DNA of 64,000 nucleotides from Isoetes taiwanensis (lineage: Eukaryota; Streptophyta; Lycopodiopsida; Isoetales; Isoetaceae), in the NCBI GenBank assembly GCA_021234155.1, contig JAJEKV010000020.1, positions 754,938 to 818,937 on the forward strand, written 5' to 3'. The notes beneath the pieces are model-generated. The model had not been told where the DNA came from and did no database searches. It saw only the letters and a program-made list of their open reading frames with translations. This document shows, one piece after another, positions 23,278 to 34,345 of the stretch (position 1 is its first letter; each line of letters starts with the position of its first letter). Both the position numbers and the translations under genes were made by a program.

Positions 23278-24200
23278 ATTTGGTATTAGAGCCATATCTA
23301 CTAGGTTTGGAGCCTCATTATTGAGTGCCATAGATGAATTCAGAGGATAATCTGGATTTCAAATATGAAAAGAAAAAATGAAACGTGTGTTGGTGGCAAA
23401 AGAACTATGGGACAGGTGAAAGGATTGGAACAAGTTCGTTCACTATTGTCAATATGGGAGCTGCAAGTGCAGAGCAGGAAGGAGCTACTTCTTCAAGTAG
23501 TGGTACAACAAGGGCACCAAGCAGTGGTAAGTCTGTAACAAGTGTAGGGGGAAGCAAGTCAGAAGTTGAAAAAATATCGTGAAGCAGAAGATATAATCAC
23601 TAGTAAAGTTGGTCCTACCATTTTGCTTACATTTAAGAACAAAATACCAAGAGAAATGTGCCAGTACTTGTTGGAGCATTTTGAGAAGAAAACATCTTCT
23701 CAAATTGATGTGTTGGAAAGTAAGTTAAGGAAACTCAAGTTTCGTGAGAAGGATGACGTGGATGTGTTTTTTGAAAAAATTGATACCATAGTTTCCATTC
23801 TAAAAGGAGCAGGTGCTCTAATGACACCTCAACATGAGGTTAATGCAATTTCAAGATCTTTATCTAAATTTGGGCAACTATCCTTATTTATCAGGAATGT
23901 TGCAAAATCGAGAGAGGAAGTACAAAATATAATAAGAGTAGAAATTGTTTAGGAAGATGAGCAAAGAACAGCAGAAATTCTCTACACCAATAAGGCAAGT
24001 AGAGATCGAGGAAAAGGGAAGATTGGCCCATGTTATAACTGCAACTCATATGGTCATATTAAAGTCAATTGCTCTAAGCTAAATGATTCAGATCCAACCT
24101 GCTACAATTGTGGTGGTAAGGACATATGTCCAACAATTGACCTAGTCTTAACTACTCTAATCTTAGAGGCAGAGGAAGGGGAAATCGTGGGGAATTTATT
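23278..24200 (+). mobile_element. truncated Ty1/copia retrotransposon: primer site and broken gag
   Basis: A primer-binding site (TTGGTATTAGAGCC, 23279-23292) is followed by a gag-like region. The best frame, 23566-23952, starts YREAEDIITSKVG and contains LLEHFEKKTSSQIDVLESKL, the usual helical copia gag (UBN2-type) pattern. After a TAG the frame continues to a CCHC zinc knuckle (CYNCNSYGHIKVNC, 24030-24074) and a partial second one. The N-terminal part before 23566 is in another frame. Protease, integrase and RT are absent; the element stops near 24200. Confidence 0.8.
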
Positions 24201-24578
24201 TTTAAGGGTTTGGATTAAGTGGTGGGAGTGGACTGAGATGAAGAGGAAAAATGGACGGGGATGATGAAGTGGTGGGAAATAATGGTTGGTTAAGATTTCT
24301 TGGAAAAAAGCTTAAATGTGTTGAGGAGACACTATCTCCTCCTCTTGCCTTCATGTTTCTTAAAGGTGCATGGTAGCAATGCACTAGTGCGGTGGGTGGC
24401 AGCCTCCTCATTGCTTATGTTGAAGGTCCCGCAAGCTATAAGAAACAGGCATTTACAAACTTACATATAGTAACATGAGAACTGAAACTTTATGCCAAAT
24501 ATTCTGACGCCATCTAAAAAGGCATTTTAATAAAAAAAATTATTCCATGTCAACAAGCATCCTCATTATCTTATGCAG
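24201..24578. other. no gene seen
   Basis: Sequence past the copia remnant. The open minus-strand frame at 24202-24411 is low complexity (Pro, Ser, Phe) and unsupported. Confidence 0.4.
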
Positions 24579-24716
24579 ACTCTAAACATGCATGCTGTTA
24601 TCCAACGAGTTGTACGAAGGGATGAACTAGTAACGAGGCTATCTGAGTTCCCATCTAAAGGGATGCAAGATGCAGTAGGGACAATATACTTTAGATCAAT
24701 TCTTCTGCACCTTTGA
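24579..24716 (+). CDS. candidate terminal exon, 45 codons
   Basis: A pyrimidine-rich stretch ending TTATGCAG provides a splice acceptor at 24578. The following 45 codons, beginning TLNMHAVIQRVVRRDELV and ending FRSILLHL, are open to TGA 24714-24716. The composition looks like real protein. The upstream exons are not identified, and since the copia remnant lies just before it, this may be the stranded 3' end of a disrupted gene. Confidence 0.3.
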   Translation, partial: TLNMHAVIQRVVRRDELVTRLSEFPSKGMQDAVGTIYFRSILLHL

Positions 24717-24899
24717 CAGTCTATTGTCCATCATTGCAATTGTCAATTACTCAACATAAAACCAAGGGTGGAGTTATGATATCAAAATTTTGGACAGCAA
24801 ATTGCGGCCTGAGAAGCTTTCTTGCCACGTTAAGTAAAGCCCGCATATTGCATCTCTTCCTTGTTCATTGAACTGGAAACATTTATTATGCCTACTCCA

Positions 24900-26890
24900 T
24901 CATTTGCAAGAGCCAAGCTGCCAGCATAAGGTTCTTGGCCACTTGAAGATATAACCTTTGCAAAAAGAATTTTGCATGCCACTAGAATGTTGAATACTGT
25001 GTGTTGCAAGTAAAAACATTCTAAATAGCCTTGCCACTGAACATGGAATAATCTGAAGTCTGGTGAAGAACATGTATTGATTTTCTTTCTGTTTTTAGAT
25101 CTTTCCAAAGCTTAACTTCTGACATTTTTTTGATGAAATGCTTGTTAAGCTAAGCAAGAAGAAGTAAGAATAGATGTTCTCTTGTTGCTAAGAGAATACC
25201 ACGAAGAAGTAACTCATTGGCAAATTCAAAATGCACCAAAACAAGGATGAAGAAATAAAAATCAATTCGATACTACATCACGCAACTAAACCACGTTGCC
25301 CTTGAATCAGAAACGCTAATGCTCTACTACCTGATATATACTTGTCGATTAAAATATTCGCTTAATCTCAACTACATCCATTAATAGCATTTCAACTTTA
25401 CCACATCCTTGTTAGTGTGCAACATGTTGCAACAAGATTGAGAATTCGCTTTCCGAGATTACTTGTACGCATAATATGAAGGTCCACATGGTAACAATAT
25501 GGTTGAAATACCAAGCTCCTGGAAAGATGAAAAAACTACCTTTCTGATTATAGAAAGCTATGGGGATTATCTTTATATCCATCTCAGTTCAAAAGAACTA
25601 GTGCGCATATAAAATCAGTTTCCATATTTTCCACATTTGGAAGATCCTGTAATAGTTCCAATGGCCTTGTGGAAGAAGTTATTAATCATTCTTAAATGAA
25701 GATTTTTGAAACTATCTACCACCCCTCCTTAAGTTCATAGACCATCCTTAAGTTCATCTTTCCTCAACTGCTACTTATAGATAGAAAGCTCCTTTGTCCA
25801 ATATAAGATAATACGGATCTGATAGCTCCATTCTGATCTGACCTTAGTGTTTCCAACAAGGCTAAATGTTACGCTTGCAGCTACTTGGAATTTCTCTACT
25901 ATCATGGCTCTTGTTGCCTGTCTCAATGACAGTGAAAGTGCAGTAAGATATAACCTCCAGATAATGTGTTGTTCCAATAACTGCCATTCAACACATAAAC
26001 TGAAATCAGTCAATGGCAAACCTGCTAAAGAATAGAAGAGGCATCGGTTCACCTGCATTCACACAATAATCCAGGCATTGAGCTTCTTTGCATTTGCAGC
26101 CCATTATCTAACCGTGAGTCTGTTGTCTTTTAGTGATTCAATGATGCACCGTACAGTATTGACCACTACCACTATTGTCTTAAGGTTCCCAAGAAAAATT
26201 GATATGCTGCTAAACCACAATTGAATCTCATTGCGTTCTTATTCTGGAAGCAAGAATACCCATCCTAAACTGATTAATAAAACATATAAAATGATAGAAG
26301 TAAAAAATAGAGGTACCAGATCATGCGTACATAGCATAGAGAGAAAATTAGAGAGCAACAAAGAGAAATCAACGAACCCATTTTACGAAGTGCAGAAGGA
26401 AAATATGGAGGTCGTCTTCCGCCATAGCCAACTAATCGTTCCACATCAATCCATAGTTCTGCATCTGTAAGTCGAGAATTAAATGAGATTCTGCAGTATT
26501 GACCTAGAAAATGGTAATGATCCGTGATTAACCCGTTATAAGAGTCTTTAATATATAGAGATACGATAGACACCTATGAGCAAACATAAATCCAATTGTT
26601 GCTGAGGGTCCTGTTACTGTAGAAGCTTTCAAAATTTGTCCCCAGCTGTAATGAGAGTATGTAATGCTTATTGCAATGACAAATGCAAGAAACACATCTG
26701 TTAACTCCTTAGGACAACCGTAAAGAGTGACCCTTGAAGGCGTTTCGAGCCTCATGGTGATTTTTCGCCCCGTTCCTCTTGAAAAAAAGGAGTATACATA
26801 ATGGAATAAACCTGCATTACTACTTGTGTAGCTTCATAGCCTGGACTGGAAGGACAGAAAGTTCTTATTACTCTATGCCTAAATAGACAG
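24900..26890 (-). CDS. candidate multi-exon gene, partly membrane-like, family unrecognised
   Basis: Several minus-strand segments have plausible splice borders and protein-like content. 26812-26890 includes HRVIRTFCPSSPGYEATQ and ends ATGCAG|GT. 26582-26755 starts MRLETPSRVTLYGCP and contains a hydrophobic stretch (DVFLAFVIAISITYSHY) suggesting a membrane segment. 26378-26503 encodes LTDAELWIDVERLVGYGGRR. 25843-25980 is exactly 46 codons, CAG|...AAG|GT, encoding WRLYLTALSLSLRQATRA. 24900-25052 would be a last exon ending at TGA. Exon phases do not all agree, so exons are missing or damaged. No family is recognised; it could also be captured gene fragments. Confidence 0.35.
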
Positions 26891-26990
26891 TTTTCATGCA
26901 CTCTACCAAAAAGCACAATCTTCAAAGTCCCCTCTAAATGAGCGAGGAAGAAACAGGAACGAAACAAGGCTTTTTGAAAAAACAAGAGCT

Positions 26991-27714
26991 TATTTTCCAG
27001 AGTTTTTTTTTTTTTTCCTAGCCATAGATTCAGAAAATAACAAATCTAATGGTCTCAATCAATTTTAGATGACGTGGCAAGCAACGTGGACAAGCTAGAC
27101 TTATAGGGATTGTTGTAAAGGGGTTAGGCAAGCCTGCTAAATATAAAGATACCTTGCACAATCATGAGTATCAACAATGGTTCTCACCAAAAAATCTCAA
27201 ATTAGGTCTGAAGAATGTTGTAATTATATGTTCTGGATTATTTCTATCAATCCTCTGTAACTGAAACAGATCTTCACGTACTCAGGTTGTAATTATAGCA
27301 GTGGGAGCCATAATTGGTATGCCAAGCTACTGATGTAAATACTAAAATCTTATTGTTGACACTTGGTCAAACCAGCTATATTGTATGGCATGAAAGTTTG
27401 GGCACCTGATCTCAAGGAAGACAAGTGTACCTGGGCTCCAAATACTGATGCTCTCTAGAATGATCAGAAACGGACCATCTGTGCCACATGACATAATGTT
27501 AGCAGACTTTGTTGCTGAACATTGGGAGCTTCAGGCTATTTTATTTTCATAGACTACGGTCTTTTGCTGAGGCGCAAAAAGCCCGACAACAGCTCCTTTA
27601 CATGGCAGTCAAGTCATCCAAAGCTTTGGTTCAGTGAGGCAAAAATAATAGGTTTTTATGAACTGTTAACTTTTTCATCTAGTTTGCTGGCTTTCCCCCA
27701 ATTAGGTGACAACA
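26991..27714. other. no gene recognised
   Basis: It begins with a 16-base T run (27001-27016). The rest is AT-rich DNA with no coherent frame. The right part would lie downstream of the PPR gene and may have been its 3' region. Confidence 0.4.
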
Positions 27715-29315
27715 TCTAGTATGCAACCCCTCATAATGATGTCCTCAATAGTGTGCGAGCTTTATCCACCGTGCCTGGATTATCAAGACCATCTATAAGA
27801 CAACTGTAAGTGACAACATTCTTTTCATAATCATAGGCTCAAAGACATTGTAAGCCTCATCTAGTTTGTTCGCTTTGCGAAATCCATCCATAAGAGAATT
27901 GTAGGTGACATCTATCAACCCTTCATAGTCAGGTCCTCAAAAAGAGCACGAGGGTTATCCACATTGCCTGCTTTACAAAGACCATCTATAAGACAATTGC
28001 AAGAGATAACATTTGGAAGATCATAATGATGTCCTCAAAGGCACGGTAGGCTCCATCTAGTTTTTTGGCTTTGCAGAGTTTATGTATGAGACAATTGTAG
28101 GTGACAGTGCAACACTTGGTATACAGCCACTCGTAACCATGTCCACAAAAAGAGCGCGAGCATTATCCACCTTGCCTGCTTTACAAAGACCAGTTATAAT
28201 ACAATTGCAATTGCAGGTGACAACATTTGGAAGACATCTCCTTATAATCATATCGTCAAAGATGTTGTAGGCTTCATCTAGTTTTTGGCTTTTGCAAGAG
28301 TCCATCATTATGAGACAGGTTGTAAGTGATCCCGTATACATCCCGTAAAGTTCATGTCTTAAAGAGCATGCTTTACAAAGACCATCTACAAGGCAACTGT
28401 AAGTGACAACATCTGGAAGAATTTTTTTATAATCATATGCTCAATCAAACACATTGTAGGCCTCATCTAGCCTATTCGCTTGCGAAATCCATCCATAAGA
28501 GAATTGTAGGTGACAACATCTGGCATGCAGCCCTTCATAATCATGTCCTCAAAAAGGACGTGAGCTTTATCCGCCTTGCCTGCTTTACAAAGACCATCTA
28601 CAAGACAACTGTAAGTGACAACGTCTGGCATGCAGCCCTTCATAATCATGTCCTCAAAAAGAGCATGAGCTTTATCCATCTTGCCTGCCTTACAAAGACC
28701 ATCTATAAGACAAGTGTAAGTGACAACATTTGGAAAACATCTTTTCATATAATCATATGCTCAAAAACATTGTACGCCTCATCTAGTTTGTTCCCTTTGC
28801 AAAATCCATCTATAAGAGAATTGTAGGTGACAACGTCTGGCATGCAGCCCTTCATAATCATGTCCTCAAAAAGAGCATGAGCTTTATCCATCTTGCCTGC
28901 CTTACAAAGACCATCTATAAGACAATTGTAAGTGACAACATTTGGAAAACATCTTTTCATAATCATATGCTCAAAAACATTGTACGCCTCATCTAGTTTG
29001 TTCCCTTTGCAAAATCCATCTATAAGAGAATTGTAGGTGACAACTTTGGCATGCAGCCCTTCATAATCATGTCCTCAAAAAGAGCATGAGCTTTATCCAT
29101 CTTGCCTGCCTTACAAAGACCATCTATAAGACAAGTGTAAGTGACAACATTTGGAAAACATCTTTTCATAATCATATGCTCAAAAACATTTATGCGCCTC
29201 ATCTAGTTTGTTCCCTTTGCAAAATCCATCTATAAGAGAATTGTAGGTGACAACGTCGGCAGACCCTTCATAATCATGTCCTCAAAAAGAGCATGAGCTT
29301 TATCCATCTTGCGCT
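27715..29315 (-). pseudogene. decayed 3' part of the PPR gene
   Basis: This DNA is colinear with the intact PPR gene and continues its 105-bp repeats, about 15 further units, but no long frame survives. Small indels shift the frame: an 11-bp loss at about 29330 between two TAAG words, a 2-bp loss near 29313, a 4-bp loss near 29258, a 1-bp loss near 29045 and a 2-bp gain near 28748. Islands still read as 35-residue motifs (for example at 28467-28748, 28745-28966 and 29020-29202). Units toward 27715 are more diverged. Uncorrected assembly errors in a highly repetitive tract are a possible alternative for some of the indels. Confidence 0.8.
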
Positions 29316-31232
29316 TTACAAAGACCATCTATAAGTGACAACATTTGGAAAACATCTTTTCATAATCATATGCTCAAAAACATTGTACGCCTCATCTAGT
29401 TTGTTCCCTTTGCAAAATCCATCTATAAGAGAATTGTAGGTGACAACATTTGGCATGCAGCCCTTCATGATCATGTCCTCAAAAAGAGCATGAGCTTTAT
29501 CCACCTTGCCTGCTTTACAAAGACCATCTAATAGACAACTGTAAGTGACAACATCTGGACAACAACCTCTCATAATCATATCCTCAAGGACATTACAGGA
29601 CTCATCTAGTTCATTAGCTTTGCAGAGTCCATTTATAAGAGAGTTGTAAGTGACAACGTCTGGCATGCAACCCTTCATAATCATGTCCTCAAAAAGAGCA
29701 TGAGCTTTATCCATCTTGCCTGCCTTACAAAGACCATCTATAAGACAATTGTAAGTGACAACATTTGGAAAACATCTTTTCATAATCATATCCTCAAAAA
29801 CATTGTACGCCTCATCTAGTTTGTTCCCTTTGCAAAATCCATCTATAAGAGAATTGAAGGTGACAACGTCTGGCATGCAGCCCTTCATAATCATGTCCTC
29901 AAAAAGAGCATGAGCTTTATCCATCTTGCCTGCCTTACAAAGACCATCTAATAGACAACTGTAAGTGACAACATCTGGACAACAACCTCTCATAATCATA
30001 TCCTCAAAAACATTGTACGCCTCATCTAGTTTGTTCCCTTTGCAAAATCCATCTATAAGAGAATTGTAGGTGACAACGTCTGGCATGCAGCCCTTCATGA
30101 TCATGTCCTCAAAAAGAGCATGAGCTTTATCCATCTTGCCTGCCTTACAAAGACCATCTAATAGACAACTGTAAGTGACAACATCTGGACAACATCTTTT
30201 CATAAGCATATGCTCAAAAACATTGTACGCCTCATCTAGTTTGTTCCCTTTGCAAAATCCATCTATAAGAGAATTGTAGGTGACAACGTCTGGCATGCAG
30301 CCCTTCATAATCATGTCCTCAAAAACATTGTACGCCTCATCTAGTTTGTTCCCTTTGCAAAATCCATCTATAAGAGAAGTGTAGGTGACAACGTCTGGCA
30401 TGCAGCCCTTCATAATCATGTCCTCAAAAAGAGCATGAGCTTTATCCATCTTGCCTGCCTTACAAAGACCATCTATAAGACAATTGTAAGTCACAACATC
30501 TGGAAGACAACCTCCCATAATCATATCCTCAAGGACATTGTAGGCCTCATCTAGTCTTTTAGATTTGCAAAGTCCATCAATAAGAGAGGTGAAAGTGACA
30601 ACGTCCGGCAGGCAGTCCATTGCACGCATCTCATTAAGAAGAGCACAAGCCTGATCCATCATTTTTGCTTTTGACAAGCCATTCATGAGAATGCTGTAGG
30701 TGATAACATCTGGTTGCAATCCCCGTGCAACCATCGAGTCCAGCAAATAACAAGCTTTCTCTAGTTTATTTGTTCGACAAAGTGCATGGATTACTAGATT
30801 ATAGATTTCCACATCAGTAACATCAGCAAATTTCCCGATTTTGGACATTTCATCAGAACACTTCACGGCCTCCTTAAATCTCCTGGCCTTGACAAATAAC
30901 TGGAGGATACGTTTGTATGAATGAATGTCATGGGAAAACCCTTGTTTTGATCCAATCCACTCAAAGAAAATCAATGCAGAATCAATCATTTGAGGCGTCA
31001 TACCTCGCAATGCTTTCGCAACAATCTGGGGCGTTGGAAGTGGCCCCTCATATTGTCTTAATGCCTGTATTAACTGTCTACCATGTCTCTGATGCAAAAT
31101 ATCATGCAAAGCATTGTGGGAAATGTTTCTTCTTACCATCGAACCAAATAGAGTCAAATGGATATGGCCCATGGACTTAAAACGAGGTCGTGCCAATGGC
31201 ACTTTGTGTAACTTGTAACTATGAAGCAGCAT
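29316..31232 (-). CDS. P-class pentatricopeptide repeat (PPR) protein, truncated
   Basis: A 638-codon frame from an ATG. Residues 1-45 are rich in Arg, Lys and His with no acidic residue until about 43, suitable for a mitochondrial or plastid targeting peptide. A diverged motif lies around 100-140, then 14 consecutive 35-residue PPR motifs at 141-630. Repeats are almost identical and mostly alternate two types, VVTYNSLIDGFCKGNKLDEA and VVTYSCLLDGLCKAGKMDKA, showing recent growth by duplication of a two-motif unit. PPR proteins bind single-stranded organelle RNA one base per motif. Residues 5 and 35 predict UGGUGUGUGYUUAY as the target of these 14 motifs. Near-identical motifs resemble restorer-of-fertility-like PPRs. 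The frame ends in the 15th motif through an indel, so the original protein was longer. Confidence 0.9.
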   Translation of the reverse strand: MLLHSYKLHKVPLARPRFKSMGHIHLTLFGSMVRRNISHNALHDILHQRHGRQLIQALRQYEGPLPTPQIVAKALRGMTPQMIDSALIFFEWIGSKQGFSHDIHSYKRILQLFVKARRFKEAVKCSDEMSKIGKFADVTDVEIYNLVIHALCRTNKLEKACYLLDSMVARGLQPDVITYSILMNGLSKAKMMDQACALLNEMRAMDCLPDVVTFTSLIDGLCKSKRLDEAYNVLEDMIMGGCLPDVVTYNCLIDGLCKAGKMDKAHALFEDMIMKGCMPDVVTYTSLIDGFCKGNKLDEAYNVFEDMIMKGCMPDVVTYNSLIDGFCKGNKLDEAYNVFEHMLMKRCCPDVVTYSCLLDGLCKAGKMDKAHALFEDMIMKGCMPDVVTYNSLIDGFCKGNKLDEAYNVFEDMIMRGCCPDVVTYSCLLDGLCKAGKMDKAHALFEDMIMKGCMPDVVTFNSLIDGFCKGNKLDEAYNVFEDMIMKRCFPNVVTYNCLIDGLCKAGKMDKAHALFEDMIMKGCMPDVVTYNSLINGLCKANELDESCNVLEDMIMRGCCPDVVTYSCLLDGLCKAGKVDKAHALFEDMIMKGCMPNVVTYNSLIDGFCKGNKLDEAYNVFEHMIMKRCFPNVVTYRWSL

Positions 31233-32399
31233 CCGGAAAGAGTTTCTACAAAATTGAGCGGATCCACAAATACCATGGTTTTATGAACATTCTTGAAATA
31301 TCTACCAAGTTCAAAATAACAAGGTGCTAATGCACCGAGCATGGAGGGTTGCCTGCTCCCCCTTTGGCTGGATTTGAGGTTTCGATGTTGTTCTTGGTTT
31401 GCAGGGTAGAGGGTTTTCTTTTTTATCAAGTATTTAAGCAACATTTTTATTAAAAAAGATACAATATAGAAGTTGGGTCTTAATTTTGCTCAACGGTGCA
31501 TTTTGGCGACGCCACGTGGCGACACCAATATCGCGGAATGCCATTCGGGTCCCCTGATTCCGCGTTACCTGCTCTGCCGGTTTTCTTCAGTGTTTTATTT
31601 TAGGGTTTTGACCGGCTGGCTTGTGTTAGGGTTTCGACCGCCAAGAAGAGGAAAGCGGCTTGTTTGCCACAAGAGGAAGCCTAAGATCCGGAACAAGCAG
31701 AGAATGCATGCCGGTTCGGCGGCATAGGAAGCCCGCATCCGGTCAAAGATAAGAAGCCGGCAGATCCGAGCAAATCCAGAATCCGGGCAAAAAAAGCGGA
31801 TCCTGGCAAATGCAAAAGGCGGTGCTTCAAAAAGTGAGGTAAGCTCGTGATCTTTGCAAAGTTCGACTTCTTCAATTTTTCTTGTAGCAGAGTTCTTGTA
31901 GCAAAATCAATCCCCAACTTCTATATTGTAGGAAGCTGCGGTTAGTGCGGCAAAGACGGGAGACCGGCTCCGCCATCAATGGGCCCCCCCCCTAAATGCG
32001 GAATGCCATCCCAACTGCAGTTCCCCTATACAAAATCTAGGTCATCGATAGTCTAGAACAAAATTAGGGCATCTAAGATTCGCAATATCTAGGGAAAAAA
32101 AAACAACATATTTTTCAAAATGCAATGAGTCACTTGGGTGGAGCCAAAAATGGAAAGTTTGATAAGTAAAGGCAATAAACTAATTTGATAGCGAGAAGTA
32201 GACTTTTTCTGCCCATAATGCTTCAAGCGTAGACCTGCGTATAATTTTCAGGGGAAACAGTTAAGCATGTTTTTATGAAAAGGAAAAATCGTAGACAAAC
32301 TCCTAGGCATGATTTCAGGCTAGTTAGCATGTTTTATGATCCAAAACACATTGAATTTTAGCAAGAAAAGGGTCAAAATCAACACACAATGCGCGCATC
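31233..32399. other. upstream region of the PPR gene; no gene recognised
   Basis: The first few hundred bases must hold the PPR promoter. A TATA-like motif is not clear. 31490-32000 is richer in GC and has small frames on both strands without recognisable content, plus a run of nine C at about 31983. After 32000 the DNA is AT-rich. Confidence 0.4.
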
Positions 32400-32561
32400 A
32401 GGACCTTAAATGAGAATCTCGCTTAGCCCATCTGCACGCTTGTGTATAGTTTTAGCTTTTTAGACCCCAAATTTGATATCAAGTTGTTTGCAGGACAAGA
32501 AGATCCCAAGGTGGGGAGACCCACGATGCTGCGGACATCATCATTTTTAAGGTGGGGAGAA
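32400..32561 (+). mobile_element. 3' internal end and polypurine tract of LTR element B
   Basis: The block from about 32490 (AGATCCCAAGGTGGGGAGAC, then CCACGATGCTGCGGACA) to 32561 matches, in inverse, 54456-54530 of the chromovirus. It ends in AAGGTGGGGAGAA just before the LTR at 32562. The purine block GGTGGGGAGA occurs twice (32511 and 32551). No further internal sequence is recognisable to the left. Confidence 0.8.
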
Positions 32562-33442
32562 TGTGACGTTCCAGTACGATATACGGTCTCAAGACGTATA
32601 CCGTACTACACCGTCACGCGTACACGCCATTCAAAGTGACGTGTACGCCGACGGGTAGCCAAGCAAGTGGCGCCCTAGGGGGCAACTTGCGGGTGCGCAC
32701 ACTTATTAATGTGCGCACTTTAGACCACTAACCATTAAGTGGGCATACCAAGGGTCATAGAAACCCTAAACCTAACTGATAGCCTATGTAAGACAACCAA
32801 ACCCTAACTTTCCCTTTTTCGTCCACAGTCCTTCCGAGCTCCGTTTCGCGCGCTTCAAGAGTCAATCCCGACTCCCAAGATCTGCCTGAGCGCTCCAGCT
32901 CGCCAGATTCCTTTTCCAACCGCATCCCCAAGCAAGACAGTGACATGGACGCATTCGGATCAAGAGGAGCAAGCCAAGGACCAGGTATTTCGTCAATTCA
33001 ATAGCCTAATCCGCCTTCCGGGCATAAAGTTAGCATGATTAGCCTATTGAATTGCCCATAGCAGCCACATAGAACCCCAGATAGCGAGCCCTAACTAAAG
33101 AACATAACTTCTATGATGTAGATTAGATATTATTCTTTAGTTCTGTGATGATGTGGATGGATTGATGATCTTTGTGGACTCATTGTATTGGGAAGGGGGG
33201 TAGAGGCCTACTAGCCTTAGTTGATGCTCCTAGCTAGTCCCTTTAGTGCACTACTAATATTCGGCCTGTGTACAAGAGCCACACCTGGTTGTGGGTGAAG
33301 GGGCCAGACTGGCTTACAAGGAGGTTCATGTCCTGACTCATGAGAACGATCCCTCTGGTGTGTAAAGCCTACCGGGGATCCCTGTGAAGTAGGTCTAATG
33401 GCTTGTCACTGCGTGTGGGCAAGGCATGGGCTCGACACCCGT
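32562..33442 (+). mobile_element. partial LTR (copy B), broken by a LINE junction
   Basis: It starts TGTGACGTTCCAGTACG behind a polypurine tract and follows the LTR of the minus-strand chromovirus (54455 downward) with clear similarity through the shared GGGAAGGGGGGTAGAGGCCT block to GGGCTCGACACCCGT at about 33442. There the LTR match stops and LINE coding sequence begins. The remaining 0.6 kb of LTR is not found after the LINE's poly(A), so insertion was accompanied by loss or rearrangement. Confidence 0.85.
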
Positions 33443-34121
33443 AATTGGATCGAAGGGCACTACGTCTGCAGGCGTTAGGACTTCTGTAGGGCAAGATTTA
33501 AACTCCTCAGTAATGTCTGGACATGGTCGTTGGACCGAGTTCTGTCAGTCATATTGGCGGGGCATAATCAATGTGTATGCTTCCAATAAACCGAAGGAAC
33601 GGGCTGTCACATGGGCCCAGATTGAAACATGGATCAAAGGCCAGCAAACAGTCAACTGGATCCTTGGAGGCGACTTCAACATGACAGATTCTTTTGACCA
33701 AAAGCTAGGATTACATAAAAATCTCCTTCTGGAGGAAAAGATTGCATGGGATCACCTCATGGATACAATTGGGTTCACCTTGGTACCTCCGTCTTCCTCA
33801 AATTTCTCATGGTGCAACAATCAGGCTGGTGATAAGAGGGTGTATTGTCTACTTGATCGATTTTACCTTGTGAACAGGACGGCTCCATTCTTGGACAAGT
33901 TCTTTGTCGAAGGGGAGCATAGCTACTCCCAATCTGATCATGTACCCCAAAAATTAACATTTGAAGCCTCTCTTGTTACAGCTAGAAGAGGGTCTACTCC
34001 ATTTAAGTTCAACACAAGTTACTTAAACAAGGCTGAATTTTGTCAAGCCTTCTGGCCACACTACCGAAGGTCCGACCAGAAAAAAGCATGCATGATTGGG
34101 CTACAAAGGTTAAGAAAATGA
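33443..34121 (+). pseudogene. LINE endonuclease domain, C-terminal part
   Basis: Read in one frame, this contains WRGIINVYASNKPKERA, WILGGDFNMTDSF, a FSWCNNQ motif and SDHVPQKLTFE. These are the core motifs of the APE-type endonuclease of L1 elements, with the GGDFN catalytic region and the SDH terminal motif both kept. It cuts target DNA for primer creation. The N-terminal catalytic motifs are absent through 5' truncation. The nominal upstream start codon lies in LTR sequence and is not real. Confidence 0.88.
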
Positions 34122-34345
34122 AAGCTTGGGTGAAGACATGGGGCAGCTCAAGAGCCAAGTGCTTTCAGCAAGCTAAGCTGGAACTTTATGACAGCTTAAG
34201 GGTCACACGCATAAAACTCATGGTGTCTCCAGCCAATATTAGTTTGCAAAATTAGGAGGCAGACATTGAAGCTAGAGTTAAAGCAATAGAAGAGAATGAA
34301 GCCAGAGGTGCTGCGATACGGTCTAAGTCCAAATGGCATGATCAA

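Noticed and set aside
30917-31180. Plus-strand 87-codon ORF
   Set aside because: It is a shadow of the PPR gene on the other strand.
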